Below the pieces are notes generated by a model. That model saw nothing but the letters and a program-made list of their open reading frames with translations. It was not told the origin of the DNA and did no database searches. A DNA stretch of 64,000 nt from Avena insularis (taxonomy: Eukaryota; Streptophyta; Magnoliopsida; Poales; Poaceae), in assembly GCA_023614405.1 (NCBI GenBank), contig CM042685.1:189878257-189942256 (forward strand), given 5' to 3'. Below are positions 1-13,014 of the stretch, in pieces. Position numbers and translations under genes: made by a program. Every line of letters starts with the position of its first letter. Position 1 is the stretch's first letter.

Positions 1-75
1 TTGGGTATAGTGATTCCTAATTCTTTGGGGATACATTGTGTCCTCTAATCACTACCACCAAGTTACAAGAACTTT

Positions 76-3000
76 GTGATGAACTATAATATGCAAAACA
101 CGAACAAGACGTTGCCAGAACTCTTCTCCATGTTGAAATCTGCAGAAGTGGAGATCAAGAAAGAGCACCAAGTGTTGTTGGTCAATAAGACCACCAAATT
201 CAAGAAAGGCAAGTCTAAGCAAAAGGGACACTTCAAGAAGGGTGGTAAGAAAGTTACCGCACCGACGAAGAAGACCAAGGCTGGACCTAAGCCTGATACT
301 GAGTGCTTTTACTGCAAGGGAGAAGGTCATTGGAAGTGGAATTTCCCAAAGTACTTGGCGGATTTGAAGAACGACAACATCAAGAAGAAAGGTATATCCG
401 ATATACATGTTATTGATGTGTATCTCACTAGTACTCGTAGTAGTGCCTGGGTATTTGATACTGGTTCGGTTGCTCATATTTGTAACTCGAAATAGGTACT
501 ACAGAATAAACGGAAGCTAGCGAAGAACAAGGTGACAATGCGCGTTGGAAATGGATCAAAGGTTGATGTGATCGCGGTCGGTATGCTACCTCTTCATCTA
601 CCATCGGGATTAGTTTTATACTTAAATAATTGTTATTTGGTGCCTGCGTTAAGCATGAACATTATATCGGGATCTTGTTTATTGCGAGACGGTTACTTGT
701 TTAAGTCCGAGAATAATGGTTGTTCAATTTATATGAGTAATATGTTTTATGCACATGCACCTTTGATAGATGGTCTATTCTTATTGAATCTCGATTGTAG
801 TAATACACACATAAATAACATTAAGGCTAAATGTTTGAAATTGAGCGATAACTTGACCTATATGTGGCACTGTCGTCTTGGTCATATCAGAGTGAAGCGT
901 ATGAAGAAACTCCATTCCGATGGACTTCTTGAATCACTTGATTTCGAATCACTTGAAAGATGCAAAGCATGTCTGATGGGTAAAATGACTAAGACTCCAT
1001 TTTCTGGTATGATGGAGCGAGCTACGGACTTATTGGAAATCATACATACCGATGTGTGTGGACCAATGAGTGTAGCATCACGCGGTGGTTATCGTTATGT
1101 TCTTACCATCACGGATGACTTGAGTAGATATGGGTATATCTATTTCATGAAACATAAGTCCAAAACTTTCGAGAAGTTTAAGGAATTTCAAAGTGAGGTA
1201 GAGAATCAACGTAACAAGAAGATTAAATTTCTACGTTCTGATCGTGGAGGTGAATATCTAAGTTACGAGTTTGGCGAGCATTTGCAGAAATGCGGAATAC
1301 TTTCACAATTGACACCTTGGTAACACCACAGTAATAATGGTGTGTCCGAACGTCGTAATCGAACTCTCTTAGATATGGTTCGTTCTATGATGTCACTTAC
1401 AGATTTACCGCTATCATTTTGGGGTTATGCATTAGAAACAGCCGCATTCACTTTAAATAGGGCACCATCTAAATCCGTTGAAACGACACCGTATGAATTA
1501 TGGTTTGGAAAGAAACCTAAATTGTCGTTTCTTAAAGTTTGGGGTTGCGAAGCCTATGTAAAGAAGTTACAGTCGGACAAGCTTGAATCCAAAGCGTAAA
1601 AATGCGTCTTCATAGGATACCCGAAGGAAACTACCGGGTATACTTTCTATCATAGATCCGAGGGCAAAATCTTCGTTGCCAAGAATGGATCCTTTCTAGA
1701 GAAGGAATTTCTCTCGAAAGAAGTGACTGGAAGGAAAGTAGAACTCGATGAGGTTGTTGAACCTTCTCTCGAACTTGCGAGTAGCGCAGCACCGGAAGAA
1801 GTTCTGTGGTGCCTGCACCAATAAGAGAGGAAGCTAATGATGATGATCATGAAACTTCGGTTGAAGTTGCTACAGAGCCTCGTAGGTCAACGAGAACTCG
1901 TACCACTCCTGATTGGTATGATCCCGTTATGAGTGTCATGTTGGTGGATAACACCGATGACCCTGATACATATGAGGAAGCGATGATGAGCCCAGATTCC
2001 AATAAATGCCAAGAAGCCATGAAATCCAAGATTGGATCCATGTACGAAAACCAAGTATGGACTTTGGTGGACTTACCGGATGGCCGGAAGGCTGTCGAGA
2101 ACAAATGGATTTTCAAGAAGAAAACAGATGCTGATGGTAATGTTACTGTCTATAAAGCTCGACTTGTCGCAAAAGGGTTTCGACAAATTCAAGGAGTTGA
2201 CTACGATGATACTTTCTCACCAGTAGTGAAGCTAAAGTCTGTGAGGATTATGTTAGCAATCGCTGCATATTACGATTATGAAATATGGCAGATGGATGTC
2301 AAAACAGCGTTCCTCAATGGAGACATTGATGAAGAGTTGTACATGATGCAACCCAAAGGTTTTGTCGATTCTAAAGATGCTAACAAGGTGTGCAAACTTC
2401 AAAGGTCCATATATGGATTGAAGCAAGCATCCCGAAGTTGGAATCAACGTTTTGATAAGGTAATCAAAAGTTTTGGTTTTATACAAACTTATGGAGAAGC
2501 TTGTATTTACAAGAAAGTGAGTGGGAGCTCTGTAGTGTTCTTAATACTATATGTAGATGACATATTGTTGTTTGGGAATGATGTAGACCTTCTTAATAGT
2601 GTCAAGGAATATTTGAATAATAGTTTTTCAATGAAAGATCTTGGCGAAGCAGCTTACATATTAGGCATAAAGATTTATAGAGATAGATCAAGACGCCTAA
2701 TATCATTGTCACAAAGTACATATTTGGACAAAATTCTAAAGAGGTTTGGAATGGAAGAAAGCAAGAAAGGGTTCTTGCTCATGTTGCCCAATACGACCTT
2801 GAGTAAAACTCAAAGTCCAGCAACGGTAGAAGATAGAGAAAGGATGAGTAAGACTCCCTATTCTTCAGCCATAGGATCTCTAATGTATGCCATGCTATGT
2901 ACTAGACCCGACATTGCATATGCTGTTAGTCTAACTAGCAGATATCAAAGTGATCCAGGAGTGGATCATTAGACAGCGGTCAAAAACATCCTTAAGTACT

Positions 3001-3533
3001 TGAGAAGAACTAAGGATATGGTTCTTTCTTATGGAGGTGATGAACAACTCGTTGTTAATGGTTACACCGATGCTAGTTGGAACACCGATCCGGATGATTC
3101 TAAATCACAATCTGGATATGTATTTGTTTTGAATGGTGCAGCAGTTAGCTGGAGGAGTGCAAAGCAAAGCGTTGTGGCGAGATCTTCAACTGAATCGGAA
3201 TACATAGCTGCTTCGGAGGCTTCACAAGAAGCGATATGGATGAAGGAGTTCATTACAGAGCTCGGTGTGGTTCCAAGTGCGCTGGACCCAATGTCTATCT
3301 ATTGTGATAACATGGGCGCCATAGCCAATGCGCAAGAACCAAGGTCACACAAGAAGCTGAAGCACATCATGCTACATTTTCACGCTATTCGAGAACATGT
3401 CCAAGATGGAGACATAAAGATTTGCAAAGTACACACAGATCTGAATGTGGCGGATCCATTGACTAAACCTCTCTCGAGGGCAAAACATGACCAACACCAA
3501 ACTGCCATGGGTGTTCGGTATATTACCATGTAA
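76..3533 (+). pseudogene. Copia gag-pol polyprotein, broken
   Basis: One ancestral frame is cut by stops at 493-495 (TAG), 1321-1323 (TAA), 1597-1599 (TAA) and 2970-2972 (TAG), plus a frameshift between about 1600 and 1806. Domains in order: gag zinc knuckle near 303-350 (CFYCKGEGHWKWNFP, in which the last cysteine of CX2CX4HX4C is a phenylalanine); aspartic protease (WVFDTGS, about 448-468); GAG-pre-integrase; integrase core (HTDV, RSDRGGEY, and the VSE glutamate near 1345); reverse transcriptase (YVDDILL near 2550); RNase H from about 3000, ending at the TAA at 3531-3533. Three of the four stops fall where the related element at 25-29 kb has Trp, Glu or Pro/Gly codons. The protein would have copied and integrated the element; it cannot be made whole here. 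Confidence 0.93.
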
Positions 3534-3554
3534 TCTAGATTAGTTGACTCTAGT

Positions 3555-3567
3555 GCAAGTGGGAGAC
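3555..3567 (+). promoter_or_regulatory. Polypurine tract next to the 3' LTR
   Basis: The purine-rich run GCAAGTGGGAGAC directly precedes the LTR start TGTTGGAG. It is the expected primer site for plus-strand DNA synthesis in Copia elements. The same motif, reversed, sits at 24918-24931 beside the left LTR of the second Copia element. Confidence 0.8.
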
Positions 3568-5486
3568 TGTTGGAGATATGCCCTAGAGGCAATAATAAAT
3601 GTAGTTATTATTATATCTTTGTGTTTATGATAAATGTTTACATTCATGCTATAACAGTATTAACTAGGAAACATTAATACTTGTGTGATTTGTAAACTAA
3701 ATTTGAGTCCCTAGTAAAGCCTCTTCATAATACTAGCTTGTTGGTTAATAGATGATTGTGGTTTCCCTATCATGAACATTGAGATGTTATTAACAACAAG
3801 ATCATATCATTAGGAGAATGGTATGATGGACATACTCCTATAGATAAGCATAGCATAAAGATCAAGTCATTTTAATAGTTCAATTGCTATATGTTTTCTG
3901 ATACATAGTAACCTAATTCCTTCGACCATGAGATCATGCTTAACACCATCACCGGAAGGATGCTTTGATGACATCAAACACCACACCGTAACTGGGTGGC
4001 TATAAAGGTGGCATTGAGTGTTTGGAAAGTATGGGTTGAGACACATGAATCAAGAGTGGGATTTGTCCATCCATATGACAGATAGATATACTCTGGGCCC
4101 TCTCGGTGAAATGTCATACAATTAGCTGGCAAGCATGTGACTGGCTCACAAGGGATCACATACCACGGGAACGAGAAAAGAGTACTTATCGGTAACGAGG
4201 TTGAACTAGGTATGCAGAGATACCGACGATCAAAGCCTCGGATAAGTAAAATATTGTGAGACAAAGGGAAATTGGTATCATATGTAAGTGGTTCATTCGA
4301 TCGCAAAGTAATCGTAGAAATATGTGGGAGCCATATGAATTTCCAGCTTCCTCTATTGGTTATTGATCAGAGAAGTGTCTCGATCATGTCCGCATAATTC
4401 ACGAACCGTAGGGAGACACACTTAAGGATTCGATGTTGTTGAGTAGTTATGGAATGATGAGTAAGAGACCGAATGTTGTTCGGAGTCTCGGATGGGATCC
4501 GGGATATCACGAGGAGATCCGGAATGGTCCGAAGAATAAGATTCATATAAGGAAAGTCATGTTTCGGGGTTGGAGAGTGGTTCCGGTGTTTTCATCGGGA
4601 ATGTTCTAGAAGGTTCCAGAAGGTCCGGCACTCCGGAGGGGAAGGGTACATGAATGTGTCATAACAAGTTGGAATGGTTGCATCATGTACTAGGTGTCAT
4701 CGCTGAGCAAAATAAAGGGATAAATCAAATCCTAGTTTGAAAAGTCAAACGCCAATTTGAAAAGTCAAACGGCAAGTTTGCTTGGTGGAGGGAGAGTAGG
4801 AAACCTACTTGGGGAGGAGTTCCTCTCCCTCCACCGCCGGCCAAGGAGGCCGAGTTGGGGGACGACTCCCTTCCCCTTGGCCGCGCCCTCCCACCTATAA
4901 AAGGAGGGGCAAGGGTGCCCCTCTAGCCCTACACCTTGCCCCACCAAAACCCTAACCCTAGCCGCCGGCCACCAAGTCGCCGCCGTCCTAGGGTTTTCTC
5001 CCAAGCCGCCGAGTTGGGGCTTCCCCTTGCCCTAGCCGTCGGCCTAGCCTCTTCTCCTTGGTGCCTCTAAACCCTAGATCGCCAAGGCCTCTCTCATAGT
5101 CCACCATACTCGCTCTGGCCTAAGGCGAAGACCTGCGAGATCTCCCCTCTACTTCCGGTACCACGCCGTCGTGCTGCCCGAATCGCAAGGAGAGTGCTAC
5201 AACCTCCGCTGCCTGCTGGAACAAGAGAGAGGAAGGTCTTCATCGAGTACCGAACGTGTGACCGATCGGAGGCGCTTGGAACAGCGGAAGGATTGTCTAC
5301 ACGATCTTGAGATCGGAAAAAATACGACTACATCACCCACGAGAATCCGCTCTCGTTAACCGCTTTGGAATCTTCGAGGGTGAGTTCTTCTATCGACTCG
5401 TTGTTACAGTCTAGTAGATAGATCTTGGCTTGTTTGTTTACATGCGGTAGAAATTTTTTGTTTTTTCCATGCTACGAACCCCTACA
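3568..5486 (+). repeat. 3' LTR of the Copia element (1919 bp)
   Basis: The LTR starts TGTTGGAGATATGCCCTAGA right after the polypurine tract and ends GAACCCCTACA, so it is TG...CA. A TATA-like CTATAAAAGG at about 4896 lies in a promoter-like position, followed by a C-rich leader. The right end is set by comparison with the reversed copy at 60059, which begins TGTAGGGGTTCG. Confidence 0.92.
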
Positions 5487-7000
5487 CCCACTATATATGC
5501 TAAACCCCTGCCCAGATCCTGCTGAACATGAGCCATGGTAAAGCATCTTACAGCCGGGAGACCCACCCCACACCCAAAACCCAAAAACACAGATTTGACA
5601 TTGATCTTACAGCCGATCAAGAAGGATCACTGAGACAATGCAATTGTGTTGTGCTAGAGTCATTTACCGTTCGTTTAGACAAAACAATGTTTTCTTTTCT
5701 CCTACGCAACTTGTCTTTGTTGGCTCTATTTTGGTTCTCGTTCTTGGTAGCATGCATGTTCGTGTCGCATCTAACTGAGTCCATTTATTGTTCAGAGTCG
5801 ATGCATACGACGGTTAAAGCTAACGCACAATCTGTATATCTATTTTATCGAAGAGATGCTCATGCTAATACACTATTAGTTGGATAGCTTGATTTTAGTA
5901 CCGTCTTACAATGATTGGAGATCGAGGTTCTGTCATCATATAGTATTTCACTCCCTTCCAGTATACGGCTTGTTTATGCGCTTGATATGGTACACCATCT
6001 TACCACTACTAAAGATACTCTGCAAATCATGTTTCCTCAATTCTTTGCAAGGTCAAGGAGCAATATCGGTTGCTTAAGAAGTTTCTCCAATCTTTTCCTC
6101 CGACCATAAGTTATGTGTTCTGCCCTAAACCCAAATCTAAGCTGAAATAGTTAGTTAAGTCATATGCTACAACTACACAAGCAGATATTCTCCTTGCTAG
6201 CCATGGACGTGCCTTAACGATAAACGACCACATACAGCGCACCAGAGGCATTGGCCATGGAAAATGCAACGACGAAATGGACAAATTGAGCTCCCATCAG
6301 TGTCAAATCCAATCAATCACGCACGTTCGTAGCCAACGTGCATCTACCATTTTCTGGAACCTTCTGGGCCGGTTAGCTAGCTAGCTGTGGCATCAACCAG
6401 AAGATATCGGTACAGCTCTGTCATTTGCTTACGCTGATGGTTAGTTGTCAGCTAATCACGCAGCTAGCTGGCGCGATCACATAAGGATCTCTCGCTGATA
6501 TGGAGTAGTATATTGTTGTAACTTTAAGCCGAAATTGATTGTCTCACACGTAGGCACGCATCTATACAAACAGCTGTGCTCAGCATCCAGTAGCAAATTC
6601 TACTCCTCCTGCCAGATGGATGGACGCCCTAGAGCCTGCCAATTCAGGGAAGCCAAAGATGATGGACGATGAGCAGCAAATGCGCCGTCTCTTCCGCACT
6701 GTCACAAAGAGGGAATTCCTGTATAACTTCCAGGATTTGCGATAGAGCATTCTGCTTCTTACGGAAGAAATTACTTTCCTTTTCCTTAGAGGCAAAATTA
6801 ATTCTGTTAGTCGGCTGGTGTCGACTGTTTTTTAGACGTTTGAACCTTGTCATCATCATTTGCCAAAGCAGAAAAGAAAATGCCCCCAAAATTTATACTA
6901 ATGCTAGAAATTTTCTTCCAAACTGCTACTGAAACGCTGGTGAAAAAATGGTCCATTAAGAGCATCTTCACTCGTCCCCCCTCCATATGGCATCAGAAAA
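5487..7000. other. Intergenic, no supported gene
   Basis: Unique-looking, AT-moderate sequence between the Copia 3' LTR and the 3' flank of the cyclin gene. Open frames are short (up to 119 codons), have no recognisable domain and lack plausible splice partners. I see no terminal repeats that would mark a mobile element. Confidence 0.6.
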
Positions 7001-7787
7001 CAGCAGAGAGCAGAGGAAGAAAAAGTCAAGAAAAGCACACCACTACTACAAAGACATCAGCAATAATCTAGAATCTACACTCTGCCGATCAACATGTCTT
7101 GGGGTCAAGCTATACTATCTGCAAGGATCAGCGGCGCAACTCCGAGTTTGAGGCGCCACGGGATGAAGAATTCAGTAAGCAACTGTAACTACTCCTTGGT
7201 TTTTACTCTCTAGCACGCCACATCTCAGAGCAATCACTGTGGAGCAAACAATGAATGCCAAATTTTGATACTCAGAGCAATCACTGCGGAGCTCAATGTA
7301 TGAGGCGAAGTCTTATTCAGGATTAGCACTGTTAAAATGAGGTGCTCTTATTAAGATATATCAGACAAACAATGCCACCACACTTTGATACATGGGAGGA
7401 GCCACCCGAGCAACATGACAGACACCCAAGTGACTCCAGTATTATGCCACTACAAAACAAGATGTTTTTGATTTGCCGTAGTGCTCTGTCCAATGTACAT
7501 GCACCTGAAAAACCTGGGGTTCTACACTCTAGGTACAGAAAGAAAGAAAAAACAGAGAGCGGGGGAAGAAAAAAGTCAAGAAAAGCACACCACTACCACA
7601 AAGACATCAGCATCAATCTAGAATCTACACTCTGCCTATCACCTGGAACAAACACAAGGGAGTCGGCATGTCTTGGCGGAGCTGTACTTTCTGCAAGGAT
7701 CAGAGGTGCAACTTCGAATTTGAGCCGCCACAAAGTGAAGAATTCAGTAAGCAACTGCAACTACTCCAAGGGTTTTTAGCACGTCGC
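7001..7787. repeat. Tandem duplication of the cyclin 3'-UTR segment
   Basis: About 220 bp at 7001-7219 is repeated at 7551-7787. Shared stretches include GTCAAGAAAAGCACACCACT, ATCTAGAATCTACACTCTGC and AATTCAGTAAGCAACT. The right copy runs into the cyclin stop codon (7776-7778). The left copy ends at the matching point (TGC TAG on the minus strand), so the duplicated unit is the sequence just downstream of the coding region. Offsets grow from 550 to 572 bp because the right copy has a small insertion. Confidence 0.8.
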
Positions 7788-10700
7788 GTCTTGGAAGAAT
7801 TCAGCGGGCAATGAAGGCGGACATTGCTTCTTCGAGACAAACTTGTACTGAAGCAAGAATGGTAGTGGGACAGCAATTAGCAACACTGTTCTTAACTGAA
7901 GATATCGGGTAGCGAGTGCAGAGACTATAAGGTTACCTTATGTTGACTGTATTTTTCTCTGATTGCAGGAAGGTTACTCCCTGGACCGACGCTGAAAAGG
8001 CGGTGCAGCGCCTTCACACAATCGGACAACTCCGATGGCTTGTACTGTGTGTAGTGGGCAAGGGTGGAATTCTGTTTCCAGTTTCAGTTGGAAGGATATG
8101 TTAGCTCAAACAAGAATTTGACTTGGCAAACATTATAATAATTTATGGGAACGTCACCCTACCCATGGATGCTTTGTTGGCTGCAGTATGAACTTCGACA
8201 AGAAAATAGCAGAGGCCGCCACAAGTGAAGGAGGGTATGCAAGTAGACTGTACTCTAGCAGTGATAGCTCAGCTACATAATTGGCTAGGAACTCGAGAAG
8301 CAAAGCTGGATCCTGTAGAAAGAAAAGTAATTAATACAATGATACAAAATATATTACCTATGGAATTGAAGTAAGCAAGCAGAAGCTGATCGAGAGAGTT
8401 ATACCTCATCGCAGACTTGTGCAGCCCGAACAAATCTCCTATCATAGGAAAGAAATAGAGTTAGTGGAATTCGGTTGGTAATGATGTCATGAAATTTATT
8501 TATGCATGGAAAAGAGCAAAACCTTAGAAAGCACTTTGCTGTCGGTGCAGTCATTTCAAACTTCAGGTAATTAAGGACGGAAGCTTCCATGTCCAAAACC
8601 TCATCCTTGAAGTACGTATTGTCAGTGATGTAGCAGAATTCTTCTACTTGGGGTGCACATATCTCCTCATACTTACTGAAAATTGAGTGAGCAGAATTAG
8701 TATGCTTAACCAATGAAATGCAAATAAAGAGTAAATAAAAATAAATAAAATGAACTTGCTGGATTTTGATATCTTACGCAGCTATAAGCATGCAAGCAAC
8801 ACCAAGTAATTGTAGCCTTTGGCGATTGATCTCATTGCCAGAAAGAAAACGGTCAATATAGTTCACTGTCAGATATAAGGTATCAGGAACAAGACGATAT
8901 TCTTCAGCAACCTGCAAGAAAGAATGCATTAATACAATGTAAAGAGTCACCGCAGGCTTATGATCAATTTGTTTCGTGAAGCAGAAAAGCTTACTTCCAC
9001 AAGCCAGTCAATCAGGATAGCCCTCATGCTTGGGTTTACATCTTTTTGAATTGTTTCTAGAAAATCAGTTGGTGGTCTTTTCCTTGTCTGGTGAGAGAAA
9101 AACGTTTTAACAACATATGTATATACAGGCAAAGCAAGAAACAAGCAGTCAAGCAGAGCGCCTAGGACTCTTAACATGTCTAGATGGATCAAGTCAGAAC
9201 AGACATAGGCATCCATTTTGATTGAACTTGGTTTTGCAACTAACATTTAACAGAGCTACAATATCCTGGATCAACTCTTCCATCATACAACTCCTAACAT
9301 TATCTTCACTGTTTACGACATGCTCGCACATGTTTATGACATTTACAGAACAACAAAGCATAATGCTTAAAATGGATTGACAATTATATAATTAATTAGG
9401 AGACTTGTTGAAGCGTTTCAGTGACCTTGATCTTAGAAATTTCCAGACTACCTACACAATTATCTACTTCTAATTTCTAAATGGATGCTTTCTGCAGCAT
9501 TCAGCGCATAAATAAAAACATCAAATTCAGAAGCATTCTTCTGACACGTGCTATTCCTTCTATGATGGTCTCAAAGCATCTATGATGTAGCCAAAACGCC
9601 AATGGACCAATGGCAAATAACATCAAGAAACATGTACCGGGATGAAGCATGTCATTTCGATTTTCAGTTCAATACCCGTGTCAACATTGTCATATGGAAG
9701 CAACGCATAATAACAACCCAATTTGATCTAAACGTTGCAGCCATCATAGTTTAATAAAGATGTTGAAGAAGATTGCCTCACCTCAGCCTCTCGCAAGTGC
9801 ATATAGATATCAGAAGCAAGAGTAGCACACAACTGTGGATCCTCAAAGTTTTGATCAACGTCACAAACGTTGTCAATTTCCATTGGGGCAGTAGCATCCT
9901 TCTTCCACTTAGCTCCTGCCAAAGAAACAGGACATTACATAAATCAGAAAATGTCCAATAAAATACACTATAAGCGCACACATCCTACACATGTAATTAT
10001 GAATGTGAGCAAGCAAAACAAACCTTCCACAGCTCTATCATCTGAAATGCGCAGGTTTTCATTTGCCCGTCGCTGTAAAGAATCGAGCAATGGGGAGTCG
10101 CCGTTATCAATGTACTCGATCTCAGGGCTTTTCATAGAGTCGCATGTGGACATTGTCTCGTCAGTAGAAATGGACTCTCCTGAATTTCCAGGAGATGCGA
10201 AGCTGCTGAAGGGTACAATGGCAGGCGCAGCAATCGGCAGGACATTCGGTAGCTTACGAGGAGGAGCACTCTCCTTCTGCGCGGTGCTCTCATAGCGAGA
10301 TGTGGCAGGAACTGGCCTGGTGGAAGCAGGTTTCACAGCCGAGCCACGATTCGCACTCACACTTCGAACACTTGCCAAAGTTCCCTTCTTCAGAGGTGCA
10401 GCTGATGCAGCAGCTGAATTCAGCCTCTGCATAACAATGAGAATGAAGTGAATAATTGATTTCAAATATATTGTTTTCAGGCATGCATCAACAAGGCATA
10501 AATGGAATAATATTTTTACAAATATCAAGGAGCATACTATTAATAACAATAGAAGATTCCAAAGCAAACAAAGATGAAAAAGGGACACTTCGCCAGAAAC
10601 TTTATGCTAAACTGTTCCAGTACAGTCTATCCTTTGAACATCAATGCTCCCCAAGATTTCAATCAAGAAAATGGACCAAGCCCAATCCGCAATGAGATGA

Positions 10701-11478
10701 GCAGTTTTGGCAAGGTGCACAACTGAATGAGAATAGCAGCCAGAAACACACACGCAAAATGACATGAGAATTTGGGAAAAGTGGAAGATGAGAAATCAGG
10801 CATCCGGCTACAAATTAAGAATCCAAGAAATGCCGTATCTAATAAATGGAAAACCTCAGGAGCAAAAAGAATCCAAGAAACGTTGCAGCAAGAGCACACA
10901 AACACAACCGATTTGGCGGAGGAGCAACAGGTCGCCGCGTATGTCCTATAATAAAAAAAGAAACTAAACGTTTGACTTGTCGCTGCGAAGGATGGGCAGC
11001 ACATCCAAATCTCCGCATCGAGAATTTACCTAGTTCAAGAACAGAGACAATGTACTTTGATCGATCCGTAGAACCAACCAGTTAGAAGCAACAGAAGCGA
11101 CTGCAACCTGCGCTCGTGGCCTCTCCAACTAATAACAATTCAAAAAATTAAACCGGCCAAAGATCTTGTAGCCCCAGACGAGAAAACCAGAAACAAATTC
11201 TGAATAAAAGAAACCCAATCCCACAACGTTCCCTCAGGTTTGGAATGGATCCCTACCGCATTGCCGGCCGCGACGACCGCGATCTTCCCGCAGCCGCTCC
11301 TCCCTCCGGCAGCGGCGACGTTGGTGAGATTGCCGAGCGCGACGCGCTTCTTGGCCTGCTGCTGCGCGGCCGCCTGGCCCGCCGCCTTGGATCCCCCGGC
11401 GTTCTCCGCCACGGCCGGGCGCTTGGCCGTCATCGCCGACGAGGAAAAGCGGCGGGTGGAGGCGGCGTTGGTCGACAT
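7776..11478 (-). CDS. CYCA1: A1-type mitotic cyclin (cyclin A), ten exons, 509 aa
   Basis: The product would be the regulatory subunit of a cyclin-dependent kinase acting in S/G2-M. Exons in gene order: 11257-11478, 10024-10426, 9782-9915, 8995-9087, 8778-8911, 8523-8675, 8405-8438, 8163-8312, 7937-8071, 7776-7847. All introns are GT-AG, the phases agree, and the total is 1530 nt with no internal stop. Residues 45-53 (RVALGNLTN) are a destruction box. The Cyclin_N fold runs from about residue 258, with [12 protein letters not shown] at the exon 4/5 join, which is the A-type LVEVxEEY signature. [18 protein letters not shown] lies in exon 6. The Cyclin_C part has [12 protein letters not shown] in exon 8. 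The protein ends FFQDATC. From memory, length and exon pattern fit rice CYCA1. It is the only intact host gene in the window. The chosen start is the first Met of the exon holding the destruction box. Confidence 0.95.
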
Positions 11479-11702
11479 CGAGGGTAAGGCTGCGAGTGAC
11501 GGCGGAAGAAGGGCGCGGCCACCACAACCGCCTGCCTCGCGGAGACCTCCTTGGGGTAGGATTCGAGTGTTGGCAGCGGAGAGCGAGTGAGGGAGGCGAG
11601 GGTTTGGGTCCCGACAGAGGCCTGGGGTTCGGGAGGACGATGAGGGGGGAGAAGAAGGACGATGGCAAGGGGAGGGCCGAGGGGGTGGCTATATTAAGAT
11701 AA
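11479..11702 (-). promoter_or_regulatory. Probable 5' UTR and core promoter of the cyclin gene
   Basis: GC-rich sequence directly upstream of the cyclin ATG ends at an AT-rich TATATTAAG stretch at 11691-11699, about 215 bp from the start codon and a candidate TATA region. Further out, at 11902-11906, lies one AACGG core of the M-phase MSA element. A single pentamer is weak evidence. No transcript start can be fixed from sequence alone. Confidence 0.35.
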
Positions 11703-13010
11703 CACCCTGTCCTTTCAAAATCATTTCCTATTAATTAGGGCCTATTGCCTACTCTGACATCTCACTCGCGTCTCCTTCTATATCCCAGACATTTCGAAAT
11801 TCAAATGGTGGTCTATGCATTGGACTCCCGTAAATCAACCCTGTTTTGACTTGGTACTCACAAATAGTATAACTTAATTAGTTTTGTTGTTTGTGTGCGT
11901 CAACGGAGATTGCAAAAAAATTTACTTGAAAATACGGAACGACACACATTTTGGCGCGTCTTCATGGAAAGAATTCGGAAAAGGGCTATAAAACCCTGCG
12001 ATGTCGTTTCGTAAATAGACACATGACGACAAGTGACATACTACACGGTCAATTTATTATAGGATATTAGGAATTTTTCCCTTGCAACTAATTAAATGTA
12101 GTAGTACATACACAACGTCATACATTTTTGGCAATAGTTTGTGTAAAAAAATGGTAAATGCCATCTAAAAATCGGGGGTGTCGTTTCGTGTATAAATGCG
12201 TGACGGCGGGTGTCGTGTGCGGAACATTTCTTCTCTTGGACATAGCTAACTAATTACTAGAACCATATGTCATCTAATCTAATCTCTATTGCTAAACCTG
12301 GCTTTGAAATCTTGAGTGCTTGGAAGAGCGCAAGATTGCTGCGGTCATGTGTTTATTGCCGTTACGAGCAGTAGCCCCACGGGGCTCCCTTTCGAAATTC
12401 GAAATTTGAATCCCTCATGTGGCCGGTGGGGACGGGGCTGGTTGGCTTCCTTTTGTTTGGCACGGTGCAATTTAGGGAAGCGACCGATGCGCTCCTACGT
12501 GGCAGAAAGGGAAATGCTGGTCTGGTCTCGTCTAGCGTGTCGCGTGCGACCCAGGCCGTCCAGGTCCAGACCAGAGGGAGGGAACTAGGCAGGTTTGAAT
12601 CCCCGGCCGATCCAGCCCGTTCGTTCGGCTCGCAACGGCTCGATCGTGCCTGTGTGTCTCGTTGGGGAGCGTGTGCCGCTTGCGGGGGTTGGGGAGCGGG
12701 TGGGCCCCGCACATTGGCTTTTGTTCCTCGCGGTTTGAACTTTGAACCGCCGCTACGCGCTGCCCTCACCGGCTAGTAAGTCCGCAACGGGCCGATGACC
12801 GGCACGCTCTCAAGTCTCAACTCGCACGTGCCTGCCTGCGCTTTGGAGTTTAAGTTTGCGCTAGCGTGAGACGAGATTTAAGATCACGTTTTGCTTTGGA
12901 AAAAGTCAATTTTAACCCTGAAATGGTAGAGGTTCAGCTGTTTGAACCCGACCTCAAAGTCCGTTTGCATCTTGAAACTTTTTTTGAGGGCAAAATTACA
13001 TGACTTAGTA
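11703..13010. other. Intergenic, no supported gene
   Basis: Upstream of the cyclin gene the sequence is first AT-rich and then, at about 12360-12830, GC-rich with several overlapping open frames up to 135 codons on both strands. None shows a domain or splice structure. I see no terminal inverted repeats here. Part of it may be distal promoter. Confidence 0.5.
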
Positions 13011-13014
13011 TTAA

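Larger units (their letters stand above)
1..5486 (+). mobile_element. Ty1/Copia LTR retrotransposon (BARE/Angela/WIS-like), left part outside the window
   Basis: The order gag zinc knuckle, protease, integrase, reverse transcriptase, RNase H, then a 1.9-kb LTR defines a Ty1/Copia element on the plus strand. The LTR begins TGTTGGAGATATGCC and ends ACCCCTACA, the signature of the Triticeae BARE/Angela/WIS group. The 5' LTR and the first part of gag lie left of base 1, so target duplications cannot be checked. The element is decayed: in-frame stops and a frameshift break the polyprotein. The solo LTR at 60059-61930 has the same termini and belongs to the same subfamily. Confidence 0.95.

Noticed and set aside
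7342..7779. 145-codon plus-strand frame downstream of the cyclin gene
   Set aside because: It lies across the duplicated 3'-UTR segment, has no domain and overlaps the cyclin terminal exon.
9870..10295. 141-codon plus-strand frame in the cyclin gene
   Set aside because: Shadow of cyclin exon 2 on the other strand.
12362..12776. Overlapping 119- and 135-codon frames
   Set aside because: GC-rich upstream DNA, open on both strands, without domain or conserved-looking ends.
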